Assembly: GCA_035420085.1 (NCBI GenBank)
Contig: DAOLUH010000015.1
Coordinates: 1 to 64,000 of the forward strand
Direction: 5' to 3'
Length of the DNA stretch: 64,000 bases
From: DSWT01 sp035420085
GTDB lineage: Bacteria; Chloroflexota; Anaerolineae; B4-G1; SLSP01
The notes below the pieces were generated by a model, which was not told the DNA's origin, made no database searches, and worked only from the letters and a program-made list of their open reading frames with translations. A program made the position numbers and the translations under genes. Positions 55,362-62,245 of this stretch are shown here, one piece after another. The first letter of the stretch is position 1; every line of letters begins with the position of its first letter.

Positions 55362-56102
55362 ATGGATGATCGTTATATCCGTCAGATCGTGATGCCGGAG
55401 ATTGGCGTGACGGGCCAGGCCAAATTGCGTGAATCGCGCGTGCTTGTCGTTGGCGCGGGCGGGTTAGGATCGCCCATTCTGTTGTACCTGGCGGCGGCTG
55501 GCGTTGGCGTTTTGGGCATCGCCGATAACGACCAGGTTGCGCTTACCAACCTCAACCGGCAGATCCTCTACACTAAACACGACATCGGGCGCAGCAAAGC
55601 CCTCGCCGCCGTGCAACGGGTACGCGCGTTGAATCCCGAGGTCAAGGCCACGCCCCACGAGGTGCGCGTGCTGGCCGAAAATGGCCTGTCTCTGGTGCAA
55701 GAGTACGACCTCGTCGTGGAGGCCAGCGACAACCTGGAAACTAAAGCCCTGATGAACGAGCTGTGCGTGTGCGCGGGCGTCCCCCTGGTCTGGGGAGCGG
55801 TTGCGCGCTTTGAGGGGCAGATAGGCGTGTATCTACCCGGCCACGCCTGCCGGAGCTGCATCTTCCCGCAGCTTCCCGAACCGGGCACATATCCTACCCC
55901 GGCGCAACTGGGCGTCCTGGGCGCTACGGCGGGCGTCATCGGCGCGCTGGAGGCGCTCGAGGCCGTGAAAATCCTGCTGAACCTCGACAAGCCGCTTGTT
56001 GACAGGATTCTGCTCTGGGAAGGACTTGCGGGCGCATTTGACATCGTGACCGTCGAGCGTAATCCCGATTGCCCGGTGTGCGGACTAAAACGTGAAGCGT
56101 AA
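55362..56102 (+). CDS. MoeB/ThiF-family adenylating E1-like enzyme
   Basis: The 246-residue protein has the ATP-binding VVGAGGLGSPILLYLAAAG, the Arg/Asn-rich NLNRQILY, the ASDN strand, and zinc cysteines in CRSC and CPVC. It adenylates the C-terminal Gly-Gly of MoaD or ThiS in molybdopterin or thiamin synthesis. No such carrier gene is adjacent, so its pathway cannot be fixed. The ATG at 55362 has GGAGGTGG upstream. A perfect 25-bp hairpin overlaps its stop codon. Confidence 0.88.
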   Translation: MDDRYIRQIVMPEIGVTGQAKLRESRVLVVGAGGLGSPILLYLAAAGVGVLGIADNDQVALTNLNRQILYTKHDIGRSKALAAVQRVRALNPEVKATPHEVRVLAENGLSLVQEYDLVVEASDNLETKALMNELCVCAGVPLVWGAVARFEGQIGVYLPGHACRSCIFPQLPEPGTYPTPAQLGVLGATAGVIGALEALEAVKILLNLDKPLVDRILLWEGLAGAFDIVTVERNPDCPVCGLKREA

Positions 56103-56141
56103 AACGTAAGTCGCCGCTTACGTTTTACGCTTCACGTTTTA
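56086..56141 (+). terminator. Perfect 25-bp hairpin overlapping the MoeB-like stop
   Basis: Arms at 56086-56110 and 56117-56141 are exact complements around TCGCCG. Both arms are built of heptamer units such as ACGTGAA, GCGTAAA and ACGTAAG. The stop codon (56100-56102) lies in the left arm. It may act as a Rho-independent-like stop or an RNase barrier. Confidence 0.85.
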
Positions 56142-56151
56142 CGAATTACGT

Positions 56152-56179
56152 TTGACACATTCGCAAATCGTGCTATAAA
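56152..56179 (+). promoter_or_regulatory. Sigma-70-type promoter for a small Cys-containing ORF
   Basis: TTGACA (56152-56157) and TATAAA (56174-56179), 16 bp apart, lie just after the 25-bp hairpin. The start near 56187 precedes AAAGGAGG and the small ORF at 56223. Confidence 0.75.
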
Positions 56180-56222
56180 ACTATCAGTTCGTCTACATTC
56201 TCACAACAAAGGAGGCGTACAC

Positions 56223-56294
56223 ATGTCGGATAAGAATGTCGTTACCATACATACGATGTGTGTTCGCCGGTGCTTGTGGGAAGGACGCGCGTAG
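56223..56294 (+). CDS. Small 23-residue Cys-containing ORF, candidate leader peptide
   Basis: An ATG at 56223 with AAAGGAGG seven bases upstream encodes 23 residues whose second half reads MCVRRCLWEGRA. A consensus promoter lies 36 nt upstream of the ribosome-binding region. The stop TAG lies in a small hairpin GTAGG/CCTAC, and an intrinsic terminator follows at 56321-56362. This is the arrangement of a leader peptide in an attenuator or of a free-standing micropeptide. Paired Arg and spaced Cys codons plus one Trp are the candidate sensing codons. It was too short for usual gene calling. Confidence 0.55.
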   Translation: MSDKNVVTIHTMCVRRCLWEGRA

Positions 56295-56320
56295 GCTAAC
56301 CCCTACTGCCTCAACACCCC

Positions 56321-56362
56321 AAGCCACGGGCTGACGGCACATCGCCGGGTCCGTGGCTTTTT
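56321..56362 (+). terminator. Intrinsic terminator after the small Cys-containing ORF
   Basis: AAGCCACGG (56321-56329) pairs with CCGTGGCTT (56351-56359) around a GGC/GCC inner stem, and five T residues (56358-56362) overlap and follow the right arm. It separates the small ORF from rsgA by about 130 bp. Confidence 0.82.
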
Positions 56363-56443
56363 GTTGCCACATTCACGTCAGGCTGTCGCGCATGTCCCCC
56401 GGCGATGCTTGTTCTCCTCACTGCACCGGCGACACGGATAAAA

Positions 56444-56485
56444 ACGTAAGACGTAAAACGTGATTCGTAATTCGTGATTCGTATC
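56444..56485. repeat. Heptamer tandem repeat before rsgA
   Basis: Six units, ACGTAAG, ACGTAAA, ACGTGAT, TCGTAAT, TCGTGAT and TCGTATC, are followed directly by AGGAG, which forms the rsgA ribosome-binding site. The first units match the arms of the hairpin at 56086-56141. Confidence 0.9.
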
Positions 56486-56490
56486 AGGAG

Positions 56491-57687
56491 ATGATTGAGG
56501 TGTCAAGAGAAAGGTTTTGTGAAGTGAGTGTTCAGGCGCGACGTGATGAGGAACTGCGGGGAGCGCACCGGCACATCAAACCTAACCGCAAGGGGAAGCG
56601 CGCGCGTCAAAAGGATTGGCAGTATGCCATAGATGAAGATGCCATCCCCCGCGCCGAGCGGGTGATGCGGCGCGGCGAGCATGAACGCCGCGCGATGGTG
56701 GCGGCGCAGGCATTGGCGACGCTGGAAGCTGTGGATGAGGCGGGCGTCGAAACCACGTGGGAAAATGCCGCCGCATCGGGTGAGATCGGCATGGTCGTGG
56801 AGGTAAGCACCAGCCTGTACCGCGTCGCGGTGGATGGGCGCGTGTTACTGTGTAGCCTGCGGGGGGCACTCACGGTGGAGGATACCGGCTACACCAATCT
56901 CGTCGCCGTGGGCGATCGCGTCATCGTGGCGTCGCCGGGCGGCAATCGCGGTGTGATCGAGGCTGTACTGCCCCGGCTGAGCGCATTGGCTCGCCCTGAT
57001 CCGTTCTCCAGCCATCTAAAACAGGTCATCGTTGCCAATGCTGACCAATTGCTCATCGTTGCCGCGTGGCTTGAGCCGCCGCTGTGGCACGAGCTGATTG
57101 ACCGTTATCTGATCGGCGCCGAGCGCAACCGGCTAATGCCTGTGATATGCATAAACAAGATGGACCTGGCGGAAGACCGCGCCGCAGTTCATCAGTCGCT
57201 CGCACCCTATACGGCCTTGGGATATCGCGTCCTGTTCGCCAGCGCGCTCACCGGCGAAGGGATTACGGAGTTACGCGCGTTGATGCAGGGGAAGATGACC
57301 GTCCTGGCAGGGCTGTCGGGCGTGGGCAAATCGTCCTTGCTTGCGGCAGTCCATCCCGGGCTGAATTTGCGTACCGGCGCGGTCAGCGAACACTGGGGCG
57401 GGCAGGGCCAGCACACGACGACGCAGGTGAACCTGTTCGCGCTGCAGGATGGTGGTTATGTGGTAGATACGCCCGGCATCCGCGGGTTTGCCGTCGCCGG
57501 GCTGCTGCCGGCGGAATTGCTGCGCTTCTACCCGGAGATTGCGGAGGTCGCTGCGCGTTGCCGCTTTGCGGATTGTTCTCACGTCCACGAACCTGGCTGC
57601 GCTGTCAGAGTCGCGGTGCGTGAAGGCAGTCTTCCGGCCATACGCTATCACAACTACCGCCGTATCCTGGCGGAGTTGAGTCAATGA
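56491..57687 (+). CDS. rsgA: Ribosome small-subunit-dependent GTPase RsgA
   Basis: The 398-residue protein is a circularly permuted GTPase: NKMD (222-225, G4) precedes GLSGVGKS (274-281, G1) and DTPG (326-329, G3), with an OB-fold before (about 97-165) and a zinc knuckle Cys357, Cys362, His364, Cys370 after. It helps late maturation of the 30S subunit. The N-terminus is unusually long and basic (about 95 residues, KPNRKGKRARQK). ATG at 56491 touches AGGAG with no spacing; GTG at 56500 has better spacing, so the start may be three codons later. Confidence 0.93.
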   Translation: MIEVSRERFCEVSVQARRDEELRGAHRHIKPNRKGKRARQKDWQYAIDEDAIPRAERVMRRGEHERRAMVAAQALATLEAVDEAGVETTWENAAASGEIGMVVEVSTSLYRVAVDGRVLLCSLRGALTVEDTGYTNLVAVGDRVIVASPGGNRGVIEAVLPRLSALARPDPFSSHLKQVIVANADQLLIVAAWLEPPLWHELIDRYLIGAERNRLMPVICINKMDLAEDRAAVHQSLAPYTALGYRVLFASALTGEGITELRALMQGKMTVLAGLSGVGKSSLLAAVHPGLNLRTGAVSEHWGGQGQHTTTQVNLFALQDGGYVVDTPGIRGFAVAGLLPAELLRFYPEIAEVAARCRFADCSHVHEPGCAVRVAVREGSLPAIRYHNYRRILAELSQ

Positions 57688-57704
57688 TGCATGTCTCAAC
57701 GGAT

Positions 57705-57735
57705 ATAACGGATGGAACGAAAATCCATCCGTTAT
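57705..57735 (+). terminator. ACGGAT-type hairpin after rsgA
   Basis: ATAACGGATGGA (57705-57716) and TCCATCCGTTAT (57724-57735) form a perfect 12-bp stem with a 7-base loop 18 bp after the rsgA stop. The sequence resembles the inverted repeat inside the DUF89-like gene. Confidence 0.7.
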
Positions 57736-57803
57736 ATTCGGGCAAACTACCGAGAAAGTTTCGACGCCATGCAGCCAGCCTTTGTTACGAGGTGTACTTT
57801 CTT

Positions 57804-57835
57804 TTGTAATATTCGAAATACTATGCTATAGTATT
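57804..57835 (+). promoter_or_regulatory. Promoter with overlapping palindromic operator
   Basis: TTGTAA (57804-57809) and TATAGT (57827-57832) are 17 bp apart. A perfect inverted repeat AATACTAT-GCT-ATAGTATT (57817-57835) overlaps the -10 box, a classic operator layout. It probably drives the four-repeat membrane protein at 58009, with the LuxR remnant as its leader. Confidence 0.6.
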
Positions 57836-57884
57836 CATAGAGTCGCCAGGGCCACGCTACAGAGCTTGCCTCAACGTTTTGACG

Positions 57885-58004
57885 ATGCACGTTTCCGTCA
57901 ACACGGTCAAGACGCATCTCAAGAATATCTACGACAAATTGCCTTTCCATGACCGCAGGGAAGCCGTTCTGCAGGCAAAAGAGCTAGGCGTAAAGGAGGA
58001 ATAA
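57885..58004 (+). pseudogene. C-terminal HTH remnant of a LuxR-family regulator
   Basis: A 39-codon frame encodes HVSVNTVKTHLKNIYDKL and HDRREAVLQAKELG, the recognition helix and end of a LuxR/MalT-type HTH. Nothing recognisable as the rest of the regulator lies upstream, where the promoter and operator stand. Its last codons form the AAAGGAGG ribosome-binding site of the next gene. It is either a relic or, less likely, a small DNA-binding peptide. Confidence 0.72.
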
Positions 58005-58008
58005 GCGC

Positions 58009-58821
58009 ATGTACGGATTATCGAGAAAGCAATCTTTCGTTTGGGGCGGTTTGTTGATCGTCTTCGGCATCATGGGGTTACTGGAATCAATCAGCGAACT
58101 AAGCCCGTGGGTCTGGGCCGGCGTGCTGGCAGTGAGCGGCGCGGGCGTGCTAGCTATCTACCTCACCGACCGGAGCGAGTGGGGATTCCTCATCACGACG
58201 TACGCGCTGTGGGCCGTCGCGCTGCTGATCGCGTTGGTCGAGTGGGACATCTTGCCCGATCCATTCATCGCCATCTACGTGCTGGCGGCGATTGCCCTGC
58301 CGTTTCTGGTGGTGTATGTGCGCAACCGCGAAAACTGGTGGGCGCTCATCCCGGCTTACGTGCTGTTGGCCATTGCTGTGATGATCGGGCTGACGGAGTG
58401 GCATATCCTGCCTGACACATTCATCGCCACGTATGTGCTGTTGGCCATTGCGCTGCCGTTTGTCGTGGTGTTCTTGCGTGACCATAACAGTTGGTGGGCC
58501 TTGATCCCCGCCTATGTGCTGATCGCCGTGGGTGTGATGGTCGCATTGATTGACACGGGCGTGCTCGGCGATTTAATGGTTCCCGCTTACGTGATGTTCG
58601 CCATCGCCATTCCTTTCTTCGTGGTCTACATCCGCAACCCACGCGAGTGGTGGCCGTTGATCCCCGGTGGGATCATGGCTGTCATCGGCAGTGCGTTTGT
58701 TCTGAGCGCGGGAGCGGCGCAATCCCTCGGCGCTGTGGTGTTGATCGGCGTCGGCGTCTTGATCTTGCTGCGCCAGTTTCTGCATCCGAAATCGGCGGAT
58801 GAGGCGATGAAGCAGGAATAA
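58009..58821 (+). CDS. Membrane protein made of four tandem two-helix repeats
   Basis: The 270-residue protein is almost wholly membrane-embedded, with about eight to ten hydrophobic helices. From about residue 50 it consists of tandem repeats of some 47 residues of the form EWWALIPAYVLLAIAV, then a helix break (LTEWHILPD), then FIATYVLLAIALPFVVVFLR. The loops carry NWWALIP, SWWALIP and EWWPLIP. No family known to me. AAAGGAGG stands before ATG 58009. Regulation may involve the palindromic operator upstream. Confidence 0.8.
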   Translation: MYGLSRKQSFVWGGLLIVFGIMGLLESISELSPWVWAGVLAVSGAGVLAIYLTDRSEWGFLITTYALWAVALLIALVEWDILPDPFIAIYVLAAIALPFLVVYVRNRENWWALIPAYVLLAIAVMIGLTEWHILPDTFIATYVLLAIALPFVVVFLRDHNSWWALIPAYVLIAVGVMVALIDTGVLGDLMVPAYVMFAIAIPFFVVYIRNPREWWPLIPGGIMAVIGSAFVLSAGAAQSLGAVVLIGVGVLILLRQFLHPKSADEAMKQE

Positions 58822-58878
58822 CTGTTAGTGCTACAGAGGTGTTCCCTTGTGGGATTCCACCCCAACGAAAGGCAATAT

Positions 58879-58940
58879 TAACCGCGAATCACGCGAATTT
58901 TCGCTGTTTTTTCTGAAAGATTTGTGTAGATTCGCGGTAA
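58879..58940. repeat. CGCGAAT palindromic repeat, interrupted copy
   Basis: TAACCGCGAATC at the left and GATTCGCGGTAA at the right flank GTTTTTTCTGAAAG, matching the copies at 34529-34598 and 46791-46862. A MITE-like element starts inside its right arm at 58937; the arm's natural continuation (GTTTA) is found at 59169. Confidence 0.85.
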
Positions 58941-59160
58941 CTATTCAGCCTGTCTACACTGCGGCCGTCACCCTGAGCGGAGTGAAACGGAGTTGAAGGG
59001 TCTTGGCGCTGTAAAAGCAGAGATTCCTCCCTTCACTGCGTTCAGGGCAAGCACCTTCGACAAGCTCAGGGCAAGCTACTTCGCTCCACTCGTTGCACTC
59101 GTTCCGCTCCGTTCGGAGACCTGTCCTGAGCTTGCCGAAGGATGACGGCTGAATAGTTAC
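58937..59160. mobile_element. MITE-like element, 224 bp, 14-bp TIRs, 8-bp target duplication
   Basis: GTAACTATTCAGCC (58937-58950) and its exact complement GGCTGAATAGTTAC (59147-59160) bound a 224-bp non-coding element. The 8-bp sequence GATTCGCG is duplicated directly on both sides (58929-58936 and 59161-59168). The interior has CCTTCGACAAGCTCAGG (59054-59070), paired with a one-mismatch complement at 59125-59141, and no ORF. The duplication falls within the older CGCGAAT palindrome, so insertion is nested. A transposase would have to act in trans. Confidence 0.8.
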
Positions 59161-59168
59161 GATTCGCG

Positions 59169-59573
59169 GTTTATTTTCCAGGGGGATTACCGAGATCACC
59201 ACGCAGAATGCCTGCCGGTTGTTTGCGATCTAGTGCCTGAGTTCTGGTCCAGTTCAAAACGTTTCTCTACCCCTTCTCTCACCCACCTGAAATCGCCCAC
59301 GTTCTGATGACCACCGCGATGCTCATCCTGGCGTTTCCCCACCCGAACATCTGACCCTTCGCCTTTTTCTGTCTGACGCCGATGCTGGCGGCTAAGCGAG
59401 CACGAGCGCCAGAATCGCCGCGGGGATTGGGCTTCGAGCGTGTTACTCAGAGAATGATAAGACTCTGGGGCTACACGGTGGCTCTTGTACTTTATGAGGA
59501 AGGAGTATAATTCGACTACACAGACGTAAACCTGCATCTTACGCTGACTCGGAACTCCTAAAGGAAAGACCAG
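59169..59573. other. Intergenic region before the glycosyltransferase
   Basis: No convincing gene is visible in this stretch of about 400 bp. A plus-strand frame interrupted by one TGA (about 59244-59508) has a protein-like composition but no recognisable family. Near the end TTGTAC (59485-59490) and TATAAT (59506-59511), 15 bp apart, form a possible promoter, and AAAGGA precedes the ATG at 59574. Confidence 0.5.
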
Positions 59574-61679
59574 ATGACTTCACTTTCAAGAAAACCGGCC
59601 TCCTTCACCTCTTACCTGGAGGCCGCTGCGCGCATCCTCGTCGCCATCACTTTCGTCGTGGCGTTCATCGTTTACGGCATCCATGCCGTCCTGGCGCTTC
59701 TCTATCCCTACCCGCTGGACTACGGCGAAGCGCCGCTGGTGGATCAGGCGATGCGCTTGGCTGCGGGAGACACAATTTACCGCGCCGCGCTCGACACGCC
59801 GCCTTACACCATCGCCAACTACCCGCCGCTGTACGTTCTGGCAATGACGCCCTTTGTCTGGCTCTTCGGCCCCAACTTCTGGGCGGGGCGGCTGATCTCG
59901 GTGGCGAGCGCGCTGGCGGTGGCTTACTTCCTGGGCGGCGTGATCCACGCGCAGAGCGGCGACCGGTTCGCGGCGCGGCTCACGGCGTTGCTGTTTCTGG
60001 CGTTCCCCTACGTGGCGGGATGGTCCAAGCTGGCGCGCATTGATCTGCTGGCGTTGGCCCTGAGCGCGGCGGCGCTGTACGTGATCGCGCGACGCCCGCA
60101 GGACAACCGTATTCTGGTGGGGACGGCGCTCTTGCTAACCGCCGCTATCTACACCCGGCAATCCTACGGGTTGGCCGCGCCATTCGCCGCCTTTGTCTGG
60201 GTGTGGGTGAAGCGGGGATGGCGCGCTGCTTTCGCGCTGGCGGGGATGGTGGGCGCGGTCGGATTAACCCTCTTCGTGATTCTGAACATGGCAACCAGCG
60301 GCGGCTTCTTCTTCAACGTGATTACGGCTAACGTTAACCCCTTTAACTTCGCTACCGTGGAGCGTTACGCGAAAGAGATGCTTGACCTGGCGCCCATCTT
60401 GTTGGTTTTCTGCGGCGCGCTGGTTGTCGTGCTCTCGATTCGGCGGTGGGCCAGACTTAGCGCAGTCACCGGCTGGCCGATGGTGGTTCCATACCTGGCG
60501 GGGGCGTTGCTCTCGGCGCTGACCATTGGCAAAATCGGCTCGAATGTCAACTATCTGTTGGAATTGTGCGCTGCGCTGGCGCTGGTCGCCGGGACGCTGT
60601 TGGCGTGGAGCGGCGAAATCTGGCGCGGCGAAACTGAATTACCCCGTCCAGCGTGGGTTCCGCCCCTCGTCCGCAGCATTGTGCTAGCCTTGCTGGCGGT
60701 GCAAGGCGGAATGTTGATGCGGTTCACGCTACAACACCCTGTCCAGGATTTCAAGTACCGCAATTCCTTCCAGACGAGTCTGCATGAACTGCGGGAGCTG
60801 GTCGCGCAAACCACCGGGCCGATCCTGGCCGACGAGTATATGGGGATGCTGACGCTGAACGACGCGCCGCTTTACATCCAGCCCTTCGAGGTGACGCAAC
60901 TGGCAAACGCGGGGTTGTGGGATCAGACCCCGCTCCTCGATGACATCCGCGCGGAAAAATTCGCGTTGATCCTGATCCACCATTTCCGCGGTTATCCTGT
61001 CTATAAGGAGCGGTGGACGCCGGAGATGCTCGATGTTATCCAGGAACATTACGTCGCCAGCGACATCAAGGCTGAAACGATCATCTTCCGCCCGCGCAGC
61101 ACTGCCGGGATTGCAGCGCCTGTCGAAGGCGCTTGCCCTGGCGCACCCTGGCCTTTCCCAACCGTGGCCGGTTTGGGACTGTATTGGTATAACAAGACAC
61201 TCTCGCTGATGGGCGTTGGCTATGAGAACACTGTCCCGGTCTACGCCGTAGCCGACGGGCGGTTGATGCGGCGCGCGGATTGGCCCGATGCCGTCGCCAT
61301 CCTGCACGACGATTCACTGCAACCGGGCCAGCACGTGTGGGCTTTCTACGGCGGGATGGCTTCAGAGGATGGGCAAGCCAGCTACGTGAGCGCGGCTTTC
61401 CCGCCTGGCAGTGTGGATGTTCCTGTCAAAGCGGGGGACCTGCTCGGCTACCAGGGCAGCTATCGCTCTTCCTGGGTTCACTTGCACTTCGCAGTGCTCC
61501 CGCCGTTGGCAGACAGGACGTTTCCCGCCGCATTGGTCTGGCGTGATACGGGAAATGACCTGTCTATGGCCCAGGTGTTGGTGCAAATAGATCGCCGCAG
61601 CCCATCCGACTATCTGGGCGTCACCGGCAGCCTCGTTGCCGGTTCTGAGGATTGGCTGCCCTTGAACTGCCAACCATAG
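59574..61679 (+). CDS. GT-C glycosyltransferase fused to an M23-like domain
   Basis: The 701-residue protein starts as a multi-pass GT-C/PMT-like glycosyltransferase, with about ten helices to residue 390, an early DYGEAPLVDQAM motif with the acidic pair, and YPPLYVLAMTPF. A soluble region (about 395-520) follows. The C-terminal 150 residues look like an M23/LytM beta-barrel: VPVYAVADGRLMRRADW, then GDLLGYQG, and VHLHFAV with His636-x-His638. Only this half of the M23 zinc site is obvious. The fusion suggests binding or trimming of peptidoglycan or glycan at the outer face. It may be a lipid-linked sugar transferase. Confidence 0.72.
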   Translation: MTSLSRKPASFTSYLEAAARILVAITFVVAFIVYGIHAVLALLYPYPLDYGEAPLVDQAMRLAAGDTIYRAALDTPPYTIANYPPLYVLAMTPFVWLFGPNFWAGRLISVASALAVAYFLGGVIHAQSGDRFAARLTALLFLAFPYVAGWSKLARIDLLALALSAAALYVIARRPQDNRILVGTALLLTAAIYTRQSYGLAAPFAAFVWVWVKRGWRAAFALAGMVGAVGLTLFVILNMATSGGFFFNVITANVNPFNFATVERYAKEMLDLAPILLVFCGALVVVLSIRRWARLSAVTGWPMVVPYLAGALLSALTIGKIGSNVNYLLELCAALALVAGTLLAWSGEIWRGETELPRPAWVPPLVRSIVLALLAVQGGMLMRFTLQHPVQDFKYRNSFQTSLHELRELVAQTTGPILADEYMGMLTLNDAPLYIQPFEVTQLANAGLWDQTPLLDDIRAEKFALILIHHFRGYPVYKERWTPEMLDVIQEHYVASDIKAETIIFRPRSTAGIAAPVEGACPGAPWPFPTVAGLGLYWYNKTLSLMGVGYENTVPVYAVADGRLMRRADWPDAVAILHDDSLQPGQHVWAFYGGMASEDGQASYVSAAFPPGSVDVPVKAGDLLGYQGSYRSSWVHLHFAVLPPLADRTFPAALVWRDTGNDLSMAQVLVQIDRRSPSDYLGVTGSLVAGSEDWLPLNCQP

Positions 61680-61702
61680 TACTGACTGAGGATGATGTGA
61701 CG

Positions 61703-62053
61703 ATGACAACAACCCATACCTTCCCTAAACCCGTCCTTTTGAAGGGGCTGGCCGTCGCCTTGTGGATCGTGTCCAGCATCCTGGCGCTCTACGCGCTCAA
61801 TGCCGCCGCCGATGTGGTGGCGACGATTTACGCGGCTTTCTGGGCCGGAGGCGGCGTGTACGGGGACGCTTATTACAGCGCGGTGGCGCTGCGCCAGGTG
61901 GTGATCCTGCCCGGCTCATTTCTCGTCGTCGCTGTCATCATCGGCGGTCTGGAACATCACCTGCGTCACGTCAACACGCCCGGTTCGTGGCGGCTCTTCA
62001 GCTACGTCCTCGGCGCAGAAGCCGGCATCCTGCTGCTGGAGGCGATGCTCTAA
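61703..62053 (+). CDS. Small membrane protein
   Basis: The 116-residue protein has three hydrophobic segments (about 12-35, 56-80 and 97-115) separated by short loops such as AGGGVYGDAYYSAV and EHHLRHVNTPGS. No family recognised. I chose ATG 61703; the frame runs upstream into the preceding gene without support. It follows the glycosyltransferase fusion by 23 bp and is probably cotranscribed with it. Confidence 0.75.
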   Translation: MTTTHTFPKPVLLKGLAVALWIVSSILALYALNAAADVVATIYAAFWAGGGVYGDAYYSAVALRQVVILPGSFLVVAVIIGGLEHHLRHVNTPGSWRLFSYVLGAEAGILLLEAML

Positions 62054-62155
62054 AACCATCACAAATTTCTTGACGTTCAACATGCAACCTTTAACCTGCA
62101 ACTATTTCCCAGGAGACGTCGGTGCTGCGCACACCATGCCAGCACGAAAATTTCT

Positions 62156-62222
62156 GCCACAGAGGGCACAGAACACACAGAGTTATTGTTCTTATCTCTG
62201 TGAACTCTGTGTTCTCGGTGGC
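62156..62222. repeat. CACAGAG-type imperfect palindrome
   Basis: GCCACAGAGGGCACAGAAC at the left and TCTGTGTTCTCGGTGGC at the right are near-complements around TTATTGTTCTTATC. It occupies the gap before the sugar symporter gene and looks like another dispersed intergenic repeat family. Confidence 0.75.
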
Positions 62223-62245
62223 TATTTTCGAAGGAGGTTTATGCT

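Noticed and set aside
56295..56362. tRNA or riboswitch in the hairpin region after the small ORF
   Set aside because: No cloverleaf or T-loop consensus is seen; the structure is a simple intrinsic terminator.
59196..59537. Minus-strand frame of 113 codons before the glycosyltransferase
   Set aside because: It is rich in Arg/Gln/His of random type, with no domain; the opposite strand looks slightly more protein-like but is interrupted.
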